Positions 8,378 through 16,140 of a stretch of DNA of 64,000 bases are shown here, piece by piece. The DNA is from Paludibacter sp963678465 (GTDB lineage Bacteria; Bacteroidota; Bacteroidia; Bacteroidales; Paludibacteraceae), in NCBI GenBank assembly GCA_963678465.1, contig OY782858.1, positions 806,001-870,000 of the forward strand, in the 5' to 3' direction. The notes below the pieces were generated by a model that ran no database searches, was not told the origin of the DNA, and saw only the letters and a program-made list of their open reading frames with translations. The translations under genes were made by a program, and so were the position numbers. The stretch's first letter is position 1; every line of letters begins with the position of its first letter.

Positions 8378-8791
8378 CTTGCATGCGTCTATTTATCTGG
8401 TTGTGTGTAAATTCTCCCCTGAAATGTTGCTGTTGTTAAATATGTTATTTATCTTTGACAACAATATTACACGCAGTTTCTAAAGCCCTTCCCGAAGGTA
8501 ATTTAGTTCAATACACGCTATGTTCACAGGCTGGCTATGTGCATTTTGAAGTCTTTGCTCCAGCATTTCCTTTGTCGCTATTGCGACAGCGAATACGCCC
8601 GCAAACCGCCCGTGCCCTTAGCCTCGGGTGTTAGACTGCGCAAAAACTAAAATGGAATCGCTGAGCATTGCGCAGATGAATTTTTTCTCAGTCAGGTATA
8701 CGAATATATAAATGATACAGGGAGTTTTTGCGCAGCCTCTCGTCAGCAGCAAGCCCCAAAAAAATAAAGAACGTAACATAATTAAATTTTA
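8378..8791. other. Intergenic region with repeat tail and long-range inverted repeat
   Basis: 8378-8456 is the remainder of the interrupted repeat element (cgtctatttatctggttgtg). A short hairpin GTCGC-tatt-GCGAC lies near 8570-8585. A perfect 13 bp inverted repeat, CTGCGCAAAAACT (8636-8648) and its complement (8723-8735), encloses about 75 bp just upstream of the lipoprotein gene. I see no gene here. Confidence 0.6.
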
Positions 8792-9871
8792 ATGAAAAAA
8801 AATCTTATTTATTCTCTATTTGGTTTTATCACGACTTTTCTCTTTGTAAGTTGTGAAAAGGATATTGACCAAGACAATAATAGGAATTATGAATTTTATA
8901 TTGACTCCATTTATAATGTAACTGAAACTTCAGTTACCATACAAGCAACTTTGTATAGTGAGAAGGTAGAAAAAAGAATAATCGGATTAGAAATCTATTG
9001 TAGTCGTGCAGACGACGAAAGTAATGGATTCAGGCAATCCTTTGACAGCAAAGAAGGAACAGTAACAATGGTTATAGAAAACCTTGAACCAAATACTGAA
9101 TATAATGTAAGACCAATGGTGAAAATTGAACATTATTTGAATATGTCTATTGGGTCCCCATTTTCTGACCAAACATTTACTACAAAAGGAGATTTACCAA
9201 AAACAGGAACTGTTGAGGATATTGATGGCAATATTTATAATTATGTAACTATTGGGAATCAAACTTGGATGGTTGAAAATTTAAAAACAACCAGATTGAG
9301 AGATGGAACTCCTATTCCTTATGTAAAAGACTCTATAAAATGGTGTCTTTCTATGGAAAATCAAGCTTTACAGACTTCACTTTCTTATTGCGATTATAAA
9401 AATGATTCTACTTTTGGCAAAAAGTATGGACATATTTATGATATACAGGCTAGTCGGTCAGAAATTGCACCTAAAGGTTGGCGTGTTCCGACACGTTCTG
9501 ACTGGTTTATTTTGATAAACTATCTGATAGCAAACGGTTATAATTATGACAAATCGACCGAAGAGAATAAAATAGCAAAATCATTGGCTTCAAATACGAC
9601 AGACTGGATAACAGGAGCTTATTCTGAGAAAGGTTCAATTGGCAAAGACTTAAATAGTAATAATGCTACAGGATTTACTGCATTGCCTGGTGGTAATCGT
9701 TCTCGTGAAGGCGAATTTGAGAATGTTGGATATTCCTGTAACTTGTGGAGTTCAACTCCATATTATCAATATAATTATTTTGTTTCACTAAATTCAGCTA
9801 ATGATGCTTTGTACATGGGTGAATCATGGGAATTCACAGGTATGTACATTAGGTGCATAAGAAACAACTAA
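8792..9871 (+). CDS. FISUMP-domain surface lipoprotein
   Basis: This 359-residue lipoprotein has a signal peptide ending in the lipobox LFVSC (lipidated Cys21). Residues ~30-135 look like a fibronectin-III-type beta sandwich. Residues ~140-358 match the Fibrobacter succinogenes major paralogous domain, with hallmark segments WMVENLKTTR, YGHIYDIQA, GWRVPTRSDW, GFTALPGG, LWSSTPY and the terminal IRCIRNN. The domain is related to C-type-lectin-like folds, and its molecular role is unknown. The protein is probably exported to the outer membrane. The stop codon lies 30 bases before a stem-loop element, as in the cassette genes. Confidence 0.85.
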   Translation: MKKNLIYSLFGFITTFLFVSCEKDIDQDNNRNYEFYIDSIYNVTETSVTIQATLYSEKVEKRIIGLEIYCSRADDESNGFRQSFDSKEGTVTMVIENLEPNTEYNVRPMVKIEHYLNMSIGSPFSDQTFTTKGDLPKTGTVEDIDGNIYNYVTIGNQTWMVENLKTTRLRDGTPIPYVKDSIKWCLSMENQALQTSLSYCDYKNDSTFGKKYGHIYDIQASRSEIAPKGWRVPTRSDWFILINYLIANGYNYDKSTEENKIAKSLASNTTDWITGAYSEKGSIGKDLNSNNATGFTALPGGNRSREGEFENVGYSCNLWSSTPYYQYNYFVSLNSANDALYMGESWEFTGMYIRCIRNN

Positions 9872-9897
9872 AAGACTATAGTAATGACAAAAAACTG

Positions 9898-9960
9898 GTG
9901 CTAATACTTAGTTCCTGCACTCGGAACGCCCCGACAAGGAAACGTCGGTTGAACCGTATT
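9898..9960 (+). repeat. Stem-loop element copy 4
   Basis: This begins gctaatacttag and carries the core gttcctgcactcggaacg ... ccgacaaggaaac. It lies immediately after the lipoprotein stop codon, in the same orientation as the other copies. Confidence 0.65.
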
Positions 9961-10126
9961 AACTTCGCTGATTTTCGATTCCCACTTGCAGAGGGCTGAT
10001 TCAATAAGCGGGGAGAAGAAAAAATAGTTATGGAGTAAGCGACGGACTTTGTAGCGTATTAGTAGGAAGTTATACTTGCCACTAAAGATTTGAAGAACAG
10101 ATATAATACATAATATTTTATAAATA

Positions 10127-11101
10127 ATGCTTAACAATGCGCTATACATAATTCGGAATGGTGTGAACCGAATTGTTGGTTTAAAGAAAGACATTCAGGA
10201 AAAGAGTTTGCAAAAAAAAGAAGCCATCTATCGTGCCGCCGAACTTAAACGGTTGAAACGGGTTCACAACACCGACAGACCAGCCTATACGCATTGCCAA
10301 AATTGCGGCGAAGCGCTTAATGGTATGTACTGCCACTGCTGTGGACAATATGCCAGCGACATTAACGAGTCTTTCTTTAAACTTATCATGCATTATTTTG
10401 ATAATAGTTTTTCGTACGATGGGCGTCTGTGGATTACGTTGAAACTGCTGTTTCTCCGTCCCGGTTTTCTGCCCGCAGAGTACAGCAAAGGACGCATGGC
10501 GTCGTATATGCATCCCTTTAAAATGTATATGTTTTGCAGTTTCTTTTTCTTTTTCCTGTTTTTTACATTCACTGTCGACAGCGATACGCTACTCGCTACT
10601 ACAAACACACCGAATCAGAGTGGCATTATCATCCAAAGTTCGGATGGTAGCACTACCAAAGGGGATGTCAATGAGATCGAAGTCTACAAAAAGTTGAAAG
10701 AAAAATTCTTCCCGCTTTTCAAATCCTATGCGCCTATCGGAATGTTTTTTCTGATGCCCGTGTTTGCATTCATACAAATGGCCGCATTCCGCAAAAAAAA
10801 GTATCCCTATATGAGTCACCTCATTTTTTCAATAAATATACACACCATTATGCTCCTCTTGTTCTCGTTGGGCATTCTGCTGTCGCTCATAACCGAAAAG
10901 TTGAACTATGAGTTTATTTGGGATATGAATACCATTTTGATTGGAGGTCTCACATTATATATCGTGTTGGCAGCAAAGAGTTTTTATGGCTATACATGGA
11001 GAGGTACATTGGTAAGAGTAATTGTTAATATGTCGATCTATACCTTTCTTATCGTATTTTTATTCTTGGCTTTGCTTGTTGCCGGCATAGTTTATATGTA
11101 A
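10127..11101 (+). CDS. DUF3667 membrane protein with N-terminal zinc ribbon
   Basis: This 324-residue protein has a Cys4 zinc-ribbon-like segment, Cys57-x2-Cys60 and Cys69-x2-Cys72 (HCQNCG ... YCHCCGQ). A conserved cytosolic linker (FDNSFSYDGRLWITLK) follows, then about four to five transmembrane helices from residue ~135, including the Phe-rich SFFFFFLFFTFTV. This is the DUF3667 layout, common in Bacteroidota and of unknown function. The first ~25 residues overlap sequence resembling cassette-border DNA, so the true start may be later, but no other in-frame ATG precedes the ribbon. Confidence 0.8.
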   Translation: MLNNALYIIRNGVNRIVGLKKDIQEKSLQKKEAIYRAAELKRLKRVHNTDRPAYTHCQNCGEALNGMYCHCCGQYASDINESFFKLIMHYFDNSFSYDGRLWITLKLLFLRPGFLPAEYSKGRMASYMHPFKMYMFCSFFFFFLFFTFTVDSDTLLATTNTPNQSGIIIQSSDGSTTKGDVNEIEVYKKLKEKFFPLFKSYAPIGMFFLMPVFAFIQMAAFRKKKYPYMSHLIFSINIHTIMLLLFSLGILLSLITEKLNYEFIWDMNTILIGGLTLYIVLAAKSFYGYTWRGTLVRVIVNMSIYTFLIVFLFLALLVAGIVYM

Positions 11102-11249
11102 GCACCACTGCTTCCCGGCGATTTTTATTGCGTGGGATTAAAAAGATAAGATAATAGAAGTTTGAACCGACTTGTTTGTCACTGTATGCAGTGTGCGGCA
11201 GCAAAGTGCAACGAAATTGATGTTTATAAAGATTTAAACTACTTATAAT

Positions 11250-11837
11250 ATGACCAGAGAAGAGCAATTAAACTATTGTAGTATTTGCAAGCATCAGTAA
11301 TTTAGAATGAATATTGGAATTGTATGTCGATTAACTGACTGTATCGCTGATTTTGAGGATGTATGTGAAAATTATGTAGAAGATACAGATTTGATGAATA
11401 GATTACATAGGAAAAAAATTAGTATTGATGCTAAAACAGCCGGAACAAGTAAACGTTTCGTAAACTATATAATAGATTCAATAGCTATTTCCATTTTGTA
11501 TTTATTAATACTGTCTGTTGTAGGAATAATATTTATAAAAACTAATCCGGAGATTTTAAACTTCTTGTTGAATGATTCTCAATATTTGAATTATTTATTA
11601 TTTATATTTGTGATGTTGGGTTATTATTTTATTTTTGAGTCATTTACCGGCAGAACTATTGGTAAATACATAACCAAAACTACAGTTGTAGATAAAGAAG
11701 GAAGAAAACCTGTTGTTAAAATGGTATTTATCCGGACTATATGCCGATTGATTCCTTTTGAACTCTTATCATACCTTGGCGAAGGAAAACCTGGATGGCA
11801 TGATACTTTATCTGGAACTACAACAATTAATAAATAA
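11250..11837 (+). pseudogene. RDD-family membrane protein with premature stop at codon 17
   Basis: From ATG 11250 the frame reads MTREEQLNYCSICKHQ, stops at TAA (codon 17, 11298-11300), then continues in the same frame FRMNIGIVCRLTD ... ADFEDVCENYVED into an RDD domain. In this family the N-terminal Cys pairs (YCxxC ... GIxC ... FEDxC) form one zinc ribbon, so the stop cuts it in half. Codon 17 in relatives is typically Lys or Arg, so a single substitution (AAA to TAA) is the likely cause. The C-terminal part has two hydrophobic helices (~RFVNYIIDS, YLNYLLFIFVM) and the RDD ending KPGWHDTLSGTT. The downstream ATG at 11307 could still give a 176-residue protein lacking half the ribbon. Confidence 0.75.
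11307..11837 (+). CDS. RDD-family membrane protein, downstream start
   Basis: This is the longest ATG-initiated frame after the stop codon, 176 residues. RDD proteins are small inner-membrane proteins of mostly unknown function, some linked to ion transport. Two transmembrane segments and the WHDTLSGT motif near the C-terminus are visible. Residues 1-30 retain the second half of a split zinc ribbon. No good ribosome binding site precedes 11307, which favours decay over use of this start. Confidence 0.6.
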   Translation: MNIGIVCRLTDCIADFEDVCENYVEDTDLMNRLHRKKISIDAKTAGTSKRFVNYIIDSIAISILYLLILSVVGIIFIKTNPEILNFLLNDSQYLNYLLFIFVMLGYYFIFESFTGRTIGKYITKTTVVDKEGRKPVVKMVFIRTICRLIPFELLSYLGEGKPGWHDTLSGTTTINK

Positions 11838-11849
11838 TTCAATAAATAA

Positions 11850-11990
11850 ATTACACTCGCTAACATGCAATATACATTACAGGGGGCGAATGGTTTTTCC
11901 ACGGTCAACAGTTTTCCCGGTCGAAAGAAACGATGTTTCGAAATTACCTACAATGCATATTGCCACCGTTGGCAACAGCCATAAAAAATA
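11850..11990. repeat. attC-like imperfect inverted repeat
   Basis: CGCTAACATGCAATATAC (11859) pairs imperfectly with cctacaatgcatattgccaccgttggc (11948-11974), giving an imperfect stem. The outer ends GCTAAC and GTTGGC resemble, but do not strictly match, the integron attC consensus RYYYAAC/GTTRRRY. It separates the RDD gene from the reductase gene. Confidence 0.45.
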
Positions 11991-12039
11991 TACAAGACAA
12001 CATAATTAAACGAAAACAGAAAATTACAAATAAAGATCA

Positions 12040-12573
12040 ATGCGTAAATTATCACTTTTCATAGCAGTAAGTTTAGACGGATATATTGCAAAACCAAATG
12101 ACGACCTTAGTTTTCTGAAAATAGTAGAAAAAGAAGGAGAGGACTACGGTTATGCCGAATTCACTGCAAACATTGACACAATAATTATCGGTAGAAAAAC
12201 CTATGATTATGTACTCAAAGAAATTGGTTCTTCTCATTACGACAACGGAGAACGAGATGTGTTTGTTATTACGCGAACTTCAAGACCAGGTAAAGGACGA
12301 ACAACTTTTTATACAGGAAATTTGACCGATTTAGTTCTGCGACTAAAATCGGATAGTGGAAAGAATATCTTTTGTGACGGTGGTGCAGAAATCATAAATG
12401 AACTTTTAAAGTACGACTTGATTGACGAATTTATAGTTTCTGTTATCCCGATATTACTTGGTAACGGGACCAGACTATTTAAAGACGGAAGACCAGAACA
12501 ACAACTTCAACTTGTGAGTTCAGAAACATTTGACACAGGACTAACACAATTTCATTACATCAGAAAAAGATAG
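12040..12573 (+). CDS. RibD C-terminal / dihydrofolate reductase-like oxidoreductase
   Basis: This 177-residue cytosolic protein has the RibD_C (DHFR-superfamily) fold. The N-terminal LSLFIAVSLDGYIAKPND is the typical substrate-loop start, IDTIIIGRKTYDYV follows, and KNIFCDGGAEIINELLKYDLIDEF is the NADPH-binding segment with the GGG/GGA-type loop. The C-terminus IPILLGNGTRLF is also typical. Such stand-alone proteins (YyaP/YwjB type) are probable NADPH-dependent reductases with unknown substrates. It lies between attC-like sequence and a further hairpin (12585-12630), so it may be another exchangeable gene. Confidence 0.85.
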   Translation: MRKLSLFIAVSLDGYIAKPNDDLSFLKIVEKEGEDYGYAEFTANIDTIIIGRKTYDYVLKEIGSSHYDNGERDVFVITRTSRPGKGRTTFYTGNLTDLVLRLKSDSGKNIFCDGGAEIINELLKYDLIDEFIVSVIPILLGNGTRLFKDGRPEQQLQLVSSETFDTGLTQFHYIRKR

Positions 12574-12731
12574 TTTGAAATACCAAAGCCCGAACGGCTA
12601 ATATTTAGGGCTTCATGCCGCGTCGATTGAACGGTAATCTTTTATACATGTCTGGTTAAGCTATAGCAAATACATTTTCGATAAAATATAAAATGCCCAA
12701 AGATTATTAGTTCTATTTCGAAAAAAAGCCT

Positions 12732-12739
12732 TAACTTTG
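12732..12739 (+). promoter_or_regulatory. Candidate -7 box of the DUF2130 gene
   Basis: TAACTTTG fits the Bacteroidota consensus TAnnTTTG and lies 41 bases before the start codon. No convincing -33 TTTG is visible at the usual spacing. Confidence 0.45.
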
Positions 12740-12780
12740 AATAGCAATGCTAATGAGAATAGAATAAACTGAATGGATAT

Positions 12781-14322
12781 ATGAACGAAATTATTTGCCC
12801 CAATTGTAAAAAAGCTTTTAAAGTAGATGAAGCCGGATTTGCCGATATACTGAAGCAAGTGCGTGATCGTCAGTTTGATGATGAATTGCAAAAACGATTG
12901 AAAATAGCAGAAAATGAAAAGGAATCAGCGGTGAAACTGGCCGAAGCTCAGCTGAAGAATGCACTCACGAAAGACATTGCTGAAAAGGACAGACAAATAG
13001 CCGAACTGAAAGCAAAGAACGAACTTGAGCTGACTGAACAATTGTCGAAAAAGGAGGCTGAAATGGCCGAAATGAAGGCGAAAATTGAAAATGCTGAGAA
13101 TGAGAAAAAAATTACTGTTACCGAAGCCATCCGACAAATAGAAAAGGAACGTGATGAGCTGGCCAATGATTTAAAAAACAAAGCGGCGGAAAAGGAAAAT
13201 GCTGTGAAGTTTTTGGAAGCTCAGCTTCAACTTTCGTTGCAGGAAGCGTTGACAAAAAAGGACAGGGAGATAATGGAGTTGAAGGCTAAAAACGAACTTG
13301 AACTGGCGGAACGTTTGTCGAAGAAAGAGGCGGAGATGGCCGAAATGAAGGCAAAGATTGAAAATACTGAAATGGAAAAGAAGCTTTTAGTAACGGAATC
13401 CATTCAGAAAATAGAAAAAGAACGTGACGAACTGCTGAACAGTCTTAAAAATAAAGAAACTGAAACTCAATTGCTCGAAAAGTCGTTGAACGAAAAATTT
13501 AATGCCGAGCTCAAAACGAAGGACGATATCATTAAGCTGAAGGATGAAGAAATCCTTTTGCGCAAAGAGATGAAACTGAAACTTTCGACAAAAATGTTAG
13601 GGGAAACCCTGGAACAACATTGCGAAACGGAGTTTAATAAACTTCGGGCAACAGCTTTTCAAAGGGCCTACTTTGAAAAAGACAACGATGCAAAATCGGG
13701 AAGCAAGGGCGATTATATTTATAAAGAAACAGATGACGCCGGCAATGAAATTATCTCTATCATGTTTGAGATGAAGAATGAGGGGGATGAAACTGCCACA
13801 AAAAAGAGAAATGAGGACTTTTTCAGGGAACTCGACAAGGACAGAAACGAAAAGAAATGCGAATATGCGGTGCTTGTTTCGCTGTTAGAGCTTGAAAGCG
13901 AATACTACAACACCGGAATTGTGGATGTGTCGCACAGATTCAATAAAATGTATGTGGTAAGGCCTCAGTTTTTTATTCCTATCATTACGCTGCTCCGCAA
14001 TGCTGCCATGAATTCTATTCAGTACAAAGCTGAACTTGCGCTGGTGAGAAGTCAGAATATCGACATCACTAACTTTGAAGAAAAGATGAATAAGTTCAAA
14101 GATGGTTTTGCCCGAAATTATGATTTGGCAAGTCGTAAATTTAAAGATGCTATTGATGGTATTGACAAAACAATCAGAGAATTGCAGAAAACAAAAGATG
14201 CCCTGTTATCTTCGGAAAATAATCTGCGACTAGCCAATGAAAAAACAGAAGACTTAACGATCAAAAAACTGACCTACAATAATCCGACAATGAAAGCGAA
14301 GTTTGATGCACTGGAGGAATGA
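12781..14322 (+). CDS. DUF2130 coiled-coil protein
   Basis: This 513-residue protein has a short zinc-ribbon-like N-terminus (IICPNCKKAFKV) and a long charged coiled coil (~30-260). The DUF2130 domain follows (~265-430: MLGETLEQHCETEFNKLR, SIMFEMKNEGDETATKKRNEDFF, YAVLVSLLE), then a second coiled coil. The coiled coil contains an internal duplication: residues ~66-155 and ~152-240 share AELKAKNELEL, KKEAEMAEMKAKIEN and IEKERDEL. The DUF2130 core has a nuclease-like arrangement of acidic and Lys residues (FEMKNE), but no activity is established. It probably stands alone behind its own promoter. Confidence 0.85.
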   Translation: MNEIICPNCKKAFKVDEAGFADILKQVRDRQFDDELQKRLKIAENEKESAVKLAEAQLKNALTKDIAEKDRQIAELKAKNELELTEQLSKKEAEMAEMKAKIENAENEKKITVTEAIRQIEKERDELANDLKNKAAEKENAVKFLEAQLQLSLQEALTKKDREIMELKAKNELELAERLSKKEAEMAEMKAKIENTEMEKKLLVTESIQKIEKERDELLNSLKNKETETQLLEKSLNEKFNAELKTKDDIIKLKDEEILLRKEMKLKLSTKMLGETLEQHCETEFNKLRATAFQRAYFEKDNDAKSGSKGDYIYKETDDAGNEIISIMFEMKNEGDETATKKRNEDFFRELDKDRNEKKCEYAVLVSLLELESEYYNTGIVDVSHRFNKMYVVRPQFFIPIITLLRNAAMNSIQYKAELALVRSQNIDITNFEEKMNKFKDGFARNYDLASRKFKDAIDGIDKTIRELQKTKDALLSSENNLRLANEKTEDLTIKKLTYNNPTMKAKFDALEE

Positions 14323-14334
14323 AAATAGTTACGA

Positions 14335-14370
14335 GTTACAAGTTACAAGTTACGAGTTTCGGGTTTTGAG
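14335..14370. repeat. Simple phrase-like repeat (acaagttac / gagtttcgggt)
   Basis: Short tandem iterations of agttacaagttac and gagtttcgggttttgag, of the same type as those at 20203-20290 and 22640-22680. Confidence 0.6.
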
Positions 14371-14425
14371 TTGTTGATTAAAAATATGTAAACCCACGGT
14401 AATACCCTGAGTAAAGAAATCTTTC

Positions 14426-14433
14426 TATATTTG
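14426..14433 (+). promoter_or_regulatory. Candidate -7 box that favours the later CPBP start
   Basis: TATATTTG fits TAnnTTTG. It lies only 12 bases before ATG 14445 but 27 before ATG 14460, so the second ATG (MFKPKEV) leaves a more realistic leader. Confidence 0.5.
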
Positions 14434-14444
14434 CACAAATAAAA

Positions 14445-15170
14445 ATGCAAAATTGTGATATGTTTAAACCGAAAGAAGTTCTATTGTTACTCTTCATTAT
14501 CGTGTTAACTGCCTTGTTGCCAATTATAAGTAATTGGACGACAGGGATTATTGTTTTTGACAGTCTGTCGGAAGTCATCAACAAGCAAATTGTATATCAA
14601 TTAGTGACGTTTTTTATTTCCATCGTGTTTTTGTTGGTATTGCGGTGGACAAAGAAAACAGAATTTCATTTACATTTCAGAAAAGGGAATCTCTCAGCCG
14701 CAATAGTACCGGAACCAATGATCGGTATAAAGCCTACTGAGGATGAAAACTGGTCTCATTTAGGGAGAAACTTTGCCATCATTATCTCTACCGTCACAGC
14801 CGTTGTTATCTATTTTCAACTCATTAAAAACAATGGTGTTTCAATTGAAAACATATTAAAAGTTTTACCTTTCAGCCTTATTTTTGCCCTTTTCAATTCA
14901 TTTGTCGAAGAAACTATCACCCGTTTGGGTGTGGTGGTGGTTCTGAAAAACGTATTGAAAGATAAAACAATAGCACTACTATCGGCAATGATATTCGGAA
15001 CTGTGCATTATTGGGGAAATCCAGGTGGAATTGCAGGTGTGTTGCTGGCAGGTTTCTTAGGTTGGTTGTTGGCAAAATCAATACTTGAAATCAAAGGTAT
15101 ATTTTGGGCATGGTTCATCCATTTTCTGCAGGATGTAATTATTTTTTCAGCATTATTGACGGCGATGTAA
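14445..15170 (+). CDS. CPBP-family intramembrane metalloprotease
   Basis: This 241-residue polytopic membrane protein (236 from the more likely ATG at 14460) contains the CPBP/Abi glutamic-type protease motifs. These are Glu155-Glu156-x3-Arg160 in FVEETITRLG, His188 in IFGTVHYW, and His226/Asp230 in WFIHFLQD. The family cleaves substrates within membranes or, in some cases, confers bacteriocin self-immunity. About six hydrophobic segments are visible. It ends upstream of an intrinsic terminator and has no obvious operon partner. Confidence 0.85.
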   Translation: MQNCDMFKPKEVLLLLFIIVLTALLPIISNWTTGIIVFDSLSEVINKQIVYQLVTFFISIVFLLVLRWTKKTEFHLHFRKGNLSAAIVPEPMIGIKPTEDENWSHLGRNFAIIISTVTAVVIYFQLIKNNGVSIENILKVLPFSLIFALFNSFVEETITRLGVVVVLKNVLKDKTIALLSAMIFGTVHYWGNPGGIAGVLLAGFLGWLLAKSILEIKGIFWAWFIHFLQDVIIFSALLTAM

Positions 15171-15315
15171 AAAATGCCTCAATCCCGAACCAAACATCCA
15201 AAAAGAATAAAACCGCAAAACCGAACCATCAGAATTCTGAATCAGCGCACAATCCAACAACAAAACCAAAGAAAAACAGAGAAAGTCCTGAAAACATTAC
15301 CATTTTTGAGCTGCA

Positions 15316-15354
15316 CTCCAAAAGTTTGATAAGAACTTTTGGGGTGTTTTTTTT
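15316..15354 (+). terminator. Intrinsic terminator after the CPBP gene
   Basis: The stem ctccaaaagtt / aacttttgggg has one mismatch and a 7-base loop, and is followed within three bases by eight T residues. Confidence 0.8.
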
Positions 15355-15413
15355 ATAACATAAATAGAACATAAGGTTAACAGCTCTGTAGCAGGATTGA
15401 AACAGGCAAGCTC

Positions 15414-15421
15414 TACTTTTG
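15414..15421 (+). promoter_or_regulatory. Candidate -7 box of the exported-protein/TonB operon
   Basis: TACTTTTG (TAnnTTTG) lies 44 bases before the start at 15465. The nearest upstream TTG is closer than the usual -33 spacing. Confidence 0.45.
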
Positions 15422-15464
15422 TTGTGAGAAATAAACATATTTTAGAACTTAAAATAAAAGATGT

Positions 15465-16130
15465 ATGAACAATTTAAGAACTTCAATGCTACTGATAATA
15501 TTGATTACGGGGTTTTCAGTAAGTATTTCTGCTAAAACCGATCATGTGAAAGCACACAGGAGCAGCAAAAAAATACTTATTATAGGGTTGAATGATAATA
15601 TTAAATCCGACTATTATTATAAGGAACTTATTTCGGAAGAATCAGGGATACCGTCCGATAGTCTGGAACGGGTTTTTAATCAAACCATAGCCACACATCT
15701 TATCCAATCGAGCGATGAGTTTAGCCTGCTGAATGATATTGATAATTATCCTGCAATTACAAATAATATCCGGGTTGATGGTGAAAAAGAAAAATGCAGT
15801 TCTAATCTTTCGATGGTAGATAGTCAGCAATTCAAAGATTTTCTCGAAGAGGCAGGGGCAGATTATTTATTGATACTTAACCGATATTATTTGAAAAAAC
15901 AAGAAGAACCCTTCAACACGCTTTTTTATTTTATAAGCTATTCTCTTTACAATAAGGATAAAAAAGAACTTGCCACAGATGCCAATTATTTCACAACAAT
16001 GAAAGTTGAAACACCTGTGCTTATGAAAAAAGCAAGCCGCAAAGCTTCCGAAAAAATGGCAACAAGTATTTTAAAATTAGTAGCACAGGACGCATTGACT
16101 ACACAGAATAATTTACTTACTAACAAATAA
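15465..16130 (+). CDS. Exported protein of unknown function, TonB operon
   Basis: This 221-residue protein has a signal peptide (MNNLRTSMLLIILITGFSVS, cleavage near ISA-KT). The mature part has alternating strands and helices (KKILIIGLND, ADYLLILNRYYLKK, LFYFISYSLYNKDKKEL) and no motif I recognise. Only 10 bases separate its stop from the TonB-dependent receptor start, so the two are likely co-transcribed and may share an envelope role. Confidence 0.75.
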   Translation: MNNLRTSMLLIILITGFSVSISAKTDHVKAHRSSKKILIIGLNDNIKSDYYYKELISEESGIPSDSLERVFNQTIATHLIQSSDEFSLLNDIDNYPAITNNIRVDGEKEKCSSNLSMVDSQQFKDFLEEAGADYLLILNRYYLKKQEEPFNTLFYFISYSLYNKDKKELATDANYFTTMKVETPVLMKKASRKASEKMATSILKLVAQDALTTQNNLLTNK

Positions 16131-16140
16131 AAAATTTTCA

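Noticed and set aside
11850..11990. Canonical integron attC site
   Set aside because: The ends GCTAAC and GTTGGC do not satisfy the RYYYAAC/GTTRRRY consensus, and no integron integrase is in the window. It is listed only as attC-like.
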